The notes under the pieces: generated by a model | Database searches by the model: none | Seen by the model: the letters and a program-made list of their open reading frames with translations, nothing else | What the model was told of the DNA's origin: nothing | Part shown: positions 47,082-58,200 of the stretch, in pieces | Layout: each line of letters begins with the position of its first letter | Numbering within the stretch: position 1 is the stretch's first letter | Assembly: GCF_901000735.1 (NCBI RefSeq) | Contig: NC_081542.1 | Coordinates: 32,135,871 to 32,199,870 of the forward strand | Direction: 5' to 3' | Length of the DNA: 64,000 bases | Origin: Corylus avellana | Lineage: Eukaryota; Streptophyta; Magnoliopsida; Fagales; Betulaceae | Program-made: the position numbers and the translations under genes

Positions 47082-47140
47082 ACTTGAGTTTCAGTACCCC
47101 TGAGCTAAATTGAAGTGTACTCCATATTTATCAAATACTA

Positions 47141-47349
47141 AGGGCCTGTTTGGGATTACGTGGCCTAAAAATGCTTTTAACACTAAAAAAATCCGTTTGA
47201 AGAAAAAAATACTCATTTGGTAAAAAAATTAAAAGCACTTTTAAGTGTCCAAAAAGCCTAAAAATGACCAAAACACATTTTTAGCAAAATCTTTAAAATA
47301 AAGCTTTTACTCAAAAACTTTATTTCTCAAAAGCAATCTCAAGCGCTCT
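47141..47349. mobile_element. hAT-like MITE beside the LINE insertion
   Basis: This is the allele of 37154-37362, with inverted ends AGGGCCTGTTTGGGATTACG and GCAATCTCAAGCGCT. Confidence 0.55.
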
Positions 47350-48735
47350 AAGTCTATTTGAGGCTTTGGTTTTTTGTTATATGTATCTTTTAAGCTTTTG
47401 GATTCTTTGCTGGCAGAGAAAAGAAAGAAATAAAAATAAGAAAGTTGGTACACGAAGAGAGAAAATCGAAAAGAAAGGAAAGAGTCGAATTGTGGAAGAA
47501 CAAAGAAAGCTCTAAAGAAACTATAATGGGTGAGCAAAAAAATGTAAAAATGTGGCATGTCATGTTTTGAGGGACTATTCTATATTCTTTTAGCTTTCAG
47601 GGGATGGATTTTTGGTTAAACGCTCATTACCCCTTATGATTTAAAGACTTTATTTTTTTCTACCTTGGTTGCAATTCATATTGTAAATGGAATCTCACTT
47701 ATGGTTTAAAAAGAAAATTGTACTTCCATTCAAAATTCGTCTATAAAATTGACAGAAGTTCCCGTCAACCCAATAAAAAATTGACATGTGGTCATAGGAG
47801 GGCCCCGATATCAACAAAGGAATCAAGGGACTCTAGGAGGCCCCAATAATCAACAACCAACGGCAGAGAAAGACCCAAGAATATATCTTTGAATTCCCAT
47901 GAATGTATTTACTAATCATCTAAGTAAATTAGGGAACTCTTGTAAGGCTCAGCTACTTTGCTGCCAAAGAATCTAAGCAAGGGCCATCCGCAGGTTCAAG
48001 GACATACATCTTAAAATTTTCATGGATAGATTTACTAATCATCCAAGAAAATTGGGAGATTTCTATAGGATCCAGTAAGTACCCACCTAAGAATAAGGCC
48101 CACTCTCAATATCAAGCCTAACCAATTTGTGACCTAATGGGCTTAAGCCACCATGACCCCTCCAACCAGGGACGAAGCCATCTTTGAGTTTGGAGGGACC
48201 CATGACCAAAATGTTTTTAGGGAGGGACCAATTGGTAAAAAATACATTTTATTTTATTTTATTTTATTTTTTGCCTTAAAAATGTTCTTTTCTTGTAATT
48301 TGGGGGGGAGGGACTAGGCCACTGCCAGTCCTCCCTAAATCCGTCTTTGCCTCCAGCAAACTCCAGAATAATGTACACAATTTCGTTCTTCTACACATTA
48401 TCAATTTATCATTAATACTCTCATTAAGAGGGAAATCTCATTCTCACCCTCTATTGACTTGGGCGTCGGAGTCTCTCCGGTAATCTATGGCCGACGAGCT
48501 TCTAATGTTTTCTTAATTTTTTGCATATGAAGCTCTTCCCAGAAAGGTGGCCTAAAGCCGCTGTGGTCTTCTGTACATTAACAATTATTATTTAATCATT
48601 AGTTCCACCGGTCGAGTATCACTTTTTTAATTGACATAAACTTAAGAAAATAAATATGAAAATCTCAAACAATCTGAATCACCCTCTCCAACATTAGCAT
48701 GGATGGAATGATAACACATTATTTGAGAACTATCT
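47350..48735. other. Non-coding flank between LINE and PPR gene
   Basis: Up to 48280 it matches 37363-38283 of the other haplotype. No gene is seen. TTTTA repeats are at 48247-48270, followed by GGGGGGAGGGACTAGGCC. The 83-codon frame at 47307-47558 has no recognisable feature. Confidence 0.4.
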
Positions 48736-49242
48736 TAGGAGGAAAACATTTGGTTGTAGCATTTTGGTGAAGAGAAAAACTCATAATTTTGTGTAAACGT
48801 GGATTTATATGCAAAATATAAATTAATAAAATTTTGAGCAATTATCGGTGCACTGTGCACGTGCAAACGCACGTGTGTTGTGGTGCTCTGAGCTGCAAAT
48901 GTGCAATCCGCAAACTCGTCACTCTCCGGGTTCATGACTGCAAAGCCAACCGACTCCCCATCACATCTTTGATCTTTCTAATATCTCTTTTGTTCTCAGA
49001 GTAACGGATTTCACGGTTTTTGGAGCGTGGAACAAGTTTCCTTGTAGCCAAACGGGCCCTGTAAGTTATAGTGTGCTGCTCTTTACAGTCCTCTTAAAAT
49101 ATTGAATTCGGTTTACTTTTGTTGTTTCCTCTATGTTTTTTTGTGTTCATAGCAGTTGTTTCTCTTTGTAGCTCAGCAAGGTTCTGGAAAGTTAGTAGGG
49201 ATGGTTTGTGGTGGTTCTGAAATTGTGGGGGTTTGAACTGAA
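48736..49242 (+). promoter_or_regulatory. Promoter and 5' UTR of the PPR gene, with probable UTR intron and uORF
   Basis: A good donor (CCCT|GTAAGTTATA, 49061) and acceptor (TCTCTTTGTAG|CTCAG, ending 49171) define a likely 111 bp intron in the 5' UTR. After it, an upstream frame of 11 codons starts at ATG 49201 and stops at 49236, seven bases before the main ATG. It may lower translation of the main frame. The transcription start cannot be read; GC is higher around 48840-48900 (GTGCACGTGCAAACGCACG). Confidence 0.45.
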
Positions 49243-52200
49243 ATGGTGGGGTTAATTATGACAAATGGTCAAATGGGTGTCTCTTACTTTGAAAGAAATG
49301 CTATCTTTGTTTCAAATTATGCCTGCAATTCGTTTTGTTCATATGGATTTTTGATTCCTCGGAGACCCATTTTTCCCATTGGTTTAAATGTGACGAAGAA
49401 TGAGAAGATTCATGTTCATGGTGTCAAAATACAGAATTCCCGAACAATTAGTGCTTTGTTGAAGGGAGAATCCGACAATCGGTTGGTCCGCGGTGACCTT
49501 CTCGAGAAAGAGGTTGAGTTTAAGCCCTCATTCGATGAGTATTTGAAGACTATGGAGTCAGTTAGGGTCAGTAGGGACAAAAAACAAGCTAATAATTCAA
49601 AAAAGCGGAGGATGAATGATAATCCAGTAGATAAGGGTCTTTTCAGGACACCACCAATGGAAGGAGGTGAAGAGAAAGTAAAATTGAAGGAGTTTGAGGG
49701 GGTTTTGGATCAAGATAAGGTGTTAAAAGTTGTAGAAGAAGAAGGGCTCTCTAAAAATGCACTTGGAATCATGGGCAAAGAAAGCCGGCTAAGAGGTAAA
49801 CTTAACTACAAAGGTCAAGTAAGTACAGAATTAATGGATGGGATTGATGCCAAAGAAGGAAACGTAAACACAAAAATAAATAAGAAGCCCGGGAGAGAGA
49901 TAACAAAGGGAATATTCTCGAAACACCAGACTAGTAGCATGGAACAAGAATCGGAATACTCCAACCTGTACAGAAGTACAAAGGCTTATAATGCACAGGG
50001 AAGCTCAAGGGCATTGGCTCCTGTTCAAAGCAAACGCCACAGTAGCCACATCGAAGGGAAACATGTTTATGATGCTGGTTCTGTGGGCATGTTGAGAAAG
50101 AAGGGGACTGGTATTAGCCAACGAGATCACACATCATTTCGGAAAACCTTTAACGAAGAGAAAATTGGTGTTCGAAGAGATAAGGAATTGCATGGTGGAC
50201 TTGAGAGGAAATACATCCAAGTTGAAGAAGTTACTACTAATGAATTCGTGCATAATAATGGAAAATTAACTAGAAGCCGTAAGGCTTTCTCTGAAAGAGC
50301 TGATGATTATGGTTCAGAGGTGGAAAGAGCTGCATTCAAAACTTTTGATGAATTCAATGATGTCATGGACAAGCCACGAGTTTCACGGGTAGAAATGGAA
50401 GATAGAATCCAGAAGCTAGCATATCGGTCTGCACTCTATCTTCTTTTCTTCCTAGTGTCCCTAATTATGAACAAATTATCTCATTTAACACTGCTTTGAC
50501 ATTATAATTAGTAATCAACAAATAAGGTAAAATTTTATTCAGAAGCCTATGGGATTATATGTATTTTACATCATGATTAGATGCACAATATGTTCAAGAA
50601 CTTTTGGTATGTCTTGTAGTTTGGTTATAATTCCCTCTAGTTGGACTTCAACCAGTATGCAACAGAATGTTGTATAGGAACAGGGTTGGCCTTTTGTTTG
50701 ATAATGTGGTCCATCATGCATGACTCTCTCATATGCTATGTCACTTCTATTAATCATCTGTATTGTGTGCACCTATGAGCTTCAATCTATTTGGACTAAT
50801 TTCACAAATTTTCTGCGATTTCCTTACATCACGGATTGGAGTTTTGGTCAACAATATTATGGTGGCATGAATTAAGAAAGAAGAGGTTTTTATTTTTTAT
50901 AATTTATTATAGGTAAGCTTTATTAGCCAAAATCAAAGAATACAAAACAAGCACGGGATACAAACAAAACAAACCAGGATGCAAGGCCTAAATCAAAGCG
51001 CCTAGCACATCAAAGCCAGACCAACAGCCTAATGACTAAAGAAAGAAGAGTTAAGAATGCTAATTTAGAACTGTTCAGAGCAAATTTTGTGCTGTTATAA
51101 TACCTTTCTTATTTTGGTAAACAATATTTCGGTGGTATGATTATGTATACTAAGTTTGTTTAGTAATCTGGTCCATTATCTAAATTGATAGATTATATGG
51201 AAATAAACCTTTTGGGCAACAAAAAGGAATTTTTTTCTCTTTTTCCTTTTTTTTGAAAGAAAAATGTATGTTAAGATTTCATTAGTTGTTTACAGAAAAT
51301 ATGCTGTTTCAAAGCTTGATTTCAGAAAGATACCATCATAAGTTTGTGAAACAGTGTTCTGTGCTTTTGTACCCTCAGGAAGAATTCTTTCCTTAAAATG
51401 ATTACTGATAACATTTTGGCAGCTTTGCTTGTCATGTCTTGTATCAGTTTTTATCTTCCTTTATGTGATTTACTAATATTAATATCTCATATGTAGTGCT
51501 AATTTATCATAATTTGAGATTGTCATGATTGTTGATGTTAAAGTAGCTTTTTTTAACAGGTTGAATGGTGCAGACATAGACATGCCTGAGTGGATGTTTG
51601 CTAAGACAATGCGAAGTGCGAGGATCAGATTCTCAGATCATTCTATATTGAGGGTTATCCAGATATTGGGAAAACTGGGAAATTGGAGGCGGGTGCTACA
51701 AGTCATTGAGTGGCTTCAAATGCGTGAGCGCTTCAAATCCCACAAGCTCAGGTATTCTCTTCCCTTTTTTCTTCTTCATTCTAATGAACATTGCATTTGT
51801 TATTAAAGCATTCGAGTAATGAATTTATTGTACATTTCAGTGATTCTGAAAGGTACCACAATTTCATTGAGCTAAAACCTTCCCTTGAATATTCTTTTTT
51901 TGATAAAAAAAAAGAAAAAAGTGTTCCCTTGAATATTCAAAGTATATTGTTTCATATTACTTATCACAAAAATACTATTATTGTTTAAAATCATTTTATA
52001 GGTTACATATAAATGTTTCAGCAAAATTTCAAGATAACTTGTTGCAATTGGACTATTTATCTCTAGATCTCTAGGAGAAAAAGAGCCAATCCTTGTATTC
52101 CATGCATCAATGACATTATTGTCAAGATTGCATCTTTATCAGTTATGCAATTTCTTATATTTGGAATAAGTGATTACCATATAATAGTGATATGCTATTG

Positions 52201-55200
52201 TGATTGATGTGGGTATGGGGTATAGAGGAATAAAATGGAAGTGGTCACGGTGGGACCGATGGTTGTGTGGTTTGTAGCCGTATGTGGCATTACTGCCAAC
52301 AATGTCAGATTAGGCCATGATAGTTGTTGCCGTGGTGTTAGGATTTTGGTCTTGGTTGTCAATGTCATTGTAGCATAGACCTTGAGTAGTGATGGAGAAG
52401 GTGCAACACTCTACCTTAATGATACACAATATTGTCCGCTTTTGGCTCCCACAAACCAGACTTCCCAGGAGGTCACCCATCCTGGTACTACTCTAACAGA
52501 AGCACGCTTAACTGCGGAGTTCTGATGGGATCATGACCATCACGGCTTTAAAACGCGTTGTTGTCATTAAGGGTGTAGTATACATCTAAGCACATCTTCA
52601 TCTCCATACCTAGGCAATGTGGGACGTCACAATCACCCCCTCTTAGGACTCAGCGTCCCTGCTGGCGACCCTCATGGGATTAGCCCATTCTTGGCGTCCG
52701 TCCCAGCAAGTGTCCGCTAGCAATCTTCATGGGCTTGTACACGCTCCTCCCATCGCAGGCTGAGCAATGACTCTGATATCATTTATAACACCCCACCTCA
52801 ATGACATACAATATTGTCCGCTTTTAGCTTCCCCAAACTAGACTTCCCAGGAGGCCACCCATCCTGGTACTACTCCAGCAGAAACACGCTTAACTACGGA
52901 GTTCTAATGGGATCATGACCATCACGGCTTTAAAACGCGTTGTTGTCATTGAGGGTGTAGTATACATTTAAACACATCCTCATCTCCATACCCAGACGAT
53001 GTGGGACGTCACAGAAGGTGTCAGTGATAATTCATCTGGCCGATGTCCTCACAGATTTATGAGGAGAAACCATTTTTAACTTCTTGTTCCAACCAATTTG
53101 TGGCCCTTAGGAGCTTCTAAAGTAGTTGATCTTGATCAAACTTTTTTCTTTTTAAAGTCTTTTTTGTGGCCTTTTAAGGCAAAAGTGACATCAACGCTTC
53201 TTGACTACAATGCCAAACACCCTCAAACGGTTGTCTGAAGTGCATGTACTTGTGGATTCATGCAGGAATGTTACTCATGCTTCTGCGAGTTTCTTAATCT
53301 TTATGTCTCTGGAGTTATGATGGTACTTTTTTTCTTAAATGTTGTCAAGATATCAAAGTAAAAATTCTTAACTGAAATTAAGCATTTATTAAAGCTCCTG
53401 TAGTTACAAAAAGGTGCTTGTCTGTTTTTAGTTAATGAGCTTAGGCAGGAGTTAAGACCTTGACAATATCTAATACAAGGTCAATAATACGAGGCAATAT
53501 GGTTTAAATAACTAACTTACAAGTTATCTACAATTTTGCTTGAATTTTATAATTTCTTCCACCATTGGTATATTTGTGATGCGCAAAAAGTACAATTGAT
53601 GAAGTACACAATATGATGATAGTATCTACTTTTGTGTTTAAATTTCATTTGATATGATTGATTATTTTGCTTCCCATTTAAGTATTGATTTGTTTACTTA
53701 TCAAAAAATTATTTTGCTTCCCATTGATAATTTCATTAAATTTGTTTCTATGGATTTTAAGAAATTAAATAGCCTACAAAGGTTTTAGAACTTTAGACCA
53801 CTACCTTCATGCATTTGGACAATGCTCTAACTATTTTTTTGATAAGTAATAAACCAATCTTATTGAAAGCATAAGGCACCACCACTAAGTACACATGAAG
53901 TATATAAAATGAACCACCTAACTAGAAATAGCAAAACGAATAAGAAAGTCATTAAAACTAATTGACAAAGGAGACACATACGCTGCCATCCAAAGATACA
54001 AAGTTTCGAAGAACAAAGATGTTATTTCCCCCAACGACCTCTCCCTATCCTCGAAATTTCTATCATTCCTTTCCCTCCATAAACACCAAAATAAGCACGT
54101 AGGCACCATTTTCCACACCGCAACACTCAGCCTTCCCGAATTCCACCAACAGTCATATAGATCAACAACACATCTAGGCATAACTCAGAACATCCCAAAA
54201 CGACTAAAAAGAAACTCCAACTAGCAGAAGCCACATCGCAATGAAGAACAAGGTGGTCCACAAGCTCCCCATTCCTCTTACACATGCAACATCTGTCCAT
54301 CACAATGACGTGCGACCTCCTAAGATATCCAAGGTGAGGATTTTGCCAAGAGCCGCCGACCACGCAAAAAAAGGCCGCCCTCGAAGGATTTTGCCAAGAG
54401 CATGACAATCCTCTAATTATTTGATCTAACAAGCTAAATAGATTGCTATTTTTATTTTTTAAGACATTTTTGATTATGTAGTATCAATCTTTCTTTTGGA
54501 AATGGTAATACATTGCATGAAAAAGATTGCTTTTTTAATTTGATCAAGTGCGTGTTTGCACTTTGTGCTTTGTGTATAGGCTACATGAGGCCTTTGTGCT
54601 CAAGGCTTGAGTTTTTAACAACAATGGAAAAAAAGGTCCATAGAGCTGTTAACCTAGTAAATTGGTCATTTTTCAGGCCACTGAAATTAAACTTGATTCA
54701 TGGGGTTCATTGTTGGCCTTCTTGTCCAAGTACTATTTCTAGTGTAGTTGCCTTTGGTGATCTTGAGATTTTTCTCATCACAGTATAATGTATGAGAGTG
54801 AAGGATGTGTAATGGTGCAACAATGTCAGAGAATGAGTAAAAAGTTCAGGCCATGATTTCTAAATGCCTACTTGGGTCATGTATCATTTGGATCACTTCT
54901 GCCTTTGTTCAATTATTTACTATACATGGGAACTGCTAAACCCTTATATGAAACAACAAGGATAAGTTTTTGTCATCTATGGTTGCAAGACTTGTAAGAA
55001 AGACATTTTCACTAATAGCTTCCTTATTTATAGAAGTAAAAGTTCTTATAATTTACATATCACCCGAAAATTCTTTTGCCTCTTGAATGACTTAAGAAGA
55101 TCATTGTCATTATGCATAAGTATGTTTTGACTGCATGCCCTCTTCATTTTGTAGATTCATATACACGACTGCACTTGATGTAATTGGAAAGGCAAATAGA

Positions 55201-58200
55201 CCAGTGGAGGCACTCAATGTCTTTCATTCAATGCAGGTAATATGCATTTATTTTCAGTGTGTATAGCATGCTTTTTGCTTGTGCAATACACCTTGTGAGG
55301 AGCCAAAGAGGAAGGTTTGACGGAACGATAATATATTTTCTCTTTCATTCCTCTCCAGCAACACATGTCTTCGTATCCGGACCTAGTCGCTTATCATTGT
55401 ATTGCTGTTTCTCTTGGACAAGCGGGGTATTTGAAGGAACTCTTTGATGTGATTGATAGCATGCGATCTACTCCCAAGAAGAAGTTCAAAACCGAGGCAC
55501 TTGGGAAATGGGACCCACGGTTGGAACCAGATATTGTCGTTTACAATGCGGTGAGTAATGCTTGGTAGAAATCCATATGCAGAAGATAATGGTCTATAAT
55601 TGCCTCCATAATTTGTTATTATAAGACGCCTAAATGTATCAGAGGTTTTACACATTTTTGAATCTCAATATTCTTGTCCTTAGAGCTTTTCCAGATTAGA
55701 TAACCAGCGTGATTGGATACTTTCTATACCTGCTAGATAACATTTTTGAAGACAGAAATTAATTTGTTTTGTCAAAACAAGTCACTCTGAGCAATGGGGA
55801 CAAGGAAGAAGCTTTATTAGGATTTTTTTTTTTTTTTTAAAAAAAATATTTTTGAAACTTTAGTCAATAAATTAGAGCAGCTTGACTTTCTTTGCAGCTT
55901 TTAAGCCCCTTTTTATTATTAGTAAGATAGGGTGCTTGAGCATACCTAGGCAACGGTTTTAGAGGATTTGGAATGGGGTCAGATTTTTCGGTTTTTGTTA
56001 TTGGGATTCTTTTTTAATTTTTTTATTATGGGTTTAATTATATTTGGCCAAGATAGATTAGGAGCCAAGTTGGCTGATGGTTAAAAGTAGCTTGTTGTAT
56101 GCAGTAGTGTCTTGATCGTTGGTATTATGAATCTGTTTGGAGTTTAGTACTCTTTGTTGGCCGAGAACTTGGTTTTTAGGCCAATCCTTGTGGATTAGGG
56201 ATCTTTTTTTTTATTATTATTATTATTATTTTTTTATTTCTTGCTTGTTTATTAAAATGGATCTCTGATCCTACATCAATACGGTTCTTTGATTTCCCAT
56301 CCCATGTTCAATATAAACAGAAGAATTATATTTCATGTGTTTGGGATGATCTGAAGAGGTGATCGGTTGTCCCTGCAACTTATATAGTTCTACCACATTG
56401 GAGGTAAGAAATGTAATGATTCGGCAATGTTCTTGTGTGTGTGTAATTGTATGTATATGAGAACAGCAGACAGATTCTGGATTCTTCTGTCGAATGAATA
56501 TTTGGACTAAGGACAGTATTGCTAGGTTGACATGTAATCAGATGCAGGTAGTGGATTGCTTCATGCATCTGTTTATTTAGAGTCTCATTTCTTGTCAATG
56601 GATATCCTTTGGGGATTTTTTAGCCGCCACAGGGGCCTTAGTCAAGCTGACATTCTCACCTTTGTTATTTAATTAGGTGATGGTAGAGCTTATTAGGCTG
56701 TAGCGTGGAGGAAAGTGGTTTTTGGCCTTTCAAGCAGGACTCTCAAGGCAGGGATATTTAAGATGTTGCTCCTGCTTTTGGTGGATGATAAGGAGCAGTT
56801 ACATTATTTGCATCATTTATTGCTTTGCTTTGAGGCAGTTTGGGACAGAGAGTAAATATAGGAAAATCGAGCTTGTGCCTATTGGAGAGGTAGGAGACAT
56901 GAATGTTTGACTGAGATCTTGGATTTTATGATAGGTTCGTCCTAAGTATATCTGTCAGCATTTGAGCTCCGCTTTTGTAGCATTCTCTTGTTTGTATCCT
57001 ATCTTTTAGAACTTGAGATGAGGCTGGCAGGTTGGGAGAGGCAATACCTTCCAGAGAGAAAGAAGTTTATTTTGACTGAAAGTGTCTTCTCTAGTTTGCT
57101 TATCTCATTTATGCCTTTGTTCACCATCTTTTATTTGATTGCAGATCAACTAGAGAAACAGTAAGAGAGTTTTCTTGGGGCGTTCTTTGATGATTTTAAA
57201 GCTCAGTGTGCTCTCTAGATCAAGTTGGTTTATGTCAAGGAATTTGAGGCTATTTAATTAAGCTCTTTTCGGTAAATGGTTGTGGTTTAACATGATGGTT
57301 TTTGGAGGTGTGTGGTAAGAGTATGGTTAGTGGGTAGAGGGCTGGACCAGCTGACAAGGGTGGTTGTCATATGGGATAGTTTTGTGGGAGGGACAAAAAC
57401 AAGTTGGATATCAAGGTTCATTTGTCCAAAATAGGTAAAGGTCAGTCAGTCCAACTTTGGAGTGATATTTTGTGTGCAGATACACATTTTAAATGTGTTT
57501 TTTCAGATGTCTTAGATATTGAATAGGATAAGGATGATAAAAACACATCTGAAAAAACATTGAAAAACACATTTGAAAAAGCTGATTGGTGTGAGTGCTT
57601 TGTTCATAAAGCTGACTGGTTAGGCTTGATAAGACTCCTCTGAAAGTTGCAGCTTTTGCTTTGACAGCCGCTCTGCCCATTCTTGAGAAGATTTTGACAA
57701 TTGATAGTTTGTTCTAGTTAAAGAGTGTCTGTGTTAGCTTCTTTCACATGTAAAATAAGCATTCCATCTTTTGTTATTTTTTCCCTTTGCTTGGGAGATT
57801 TGTTTTACTGTATTTTCTATATTTGGTGTGTCATTGGTCCTTCCATCTTCGGTGGTTGAGTTGTTTTCAGGTTGGTGTGAGTGCTTTGTTCATAAAGCTG
57901 ATTGGTTCTTTTGAAGAGTTGTTCCCTTGTGTTTGATTTGTTGTTCCATGGTTAGAGAAGAAAGCTTTTACTGTTGAAGGGGTGGGTATATCTGTGGTGA
58001 GGTTGAGCTCACCATTTGCGTCTTTTCTAGGCGTGGATAATGTACTCTGCGTATGGTTGTCATTTCTCTTTTGTGGTTTATTGATTCCTTGCTTTTCTAA
58101 TTTCCACCATTACATATAAGATGCTTCTCTCTTCTAACTCATTGCCCAAACCCCTTCACATTCTAAATGAATTGCTTTACTTATTGAGAAATCGTTTTGT

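Larger units (their letters stand above)
41219..47125 (-). mobile_element. Full-length L1-type LINE with 14 bp TSD
   Basis: The 5907 bp insertion on the minus strand has its poly-A tail at 41219-41230. A typical plant LINE 3' UTR follows (GGGGCGCAACCCTAGTACAC), then ORF2, ORF1 and a 5' UTR of only about 44 bases. ATTTATCAAATACT flanks it at 41205-41218 and 47126-47139. The other haplotype has the single-copy empty site at 37139-37152. It has no RNase H domain, unlike the LINE at 17715-23370. Confidence 0.95.

Noticed and set aside
52434..52560. 5S rRNA gene on the minus strand
   Set aside because: The similarity covers only part of 5S rRNA, is repeated in two direct copies bounded by TG...CA ends, and lies with a primer-binding site and TSD. 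It is a Cassandra LTR.
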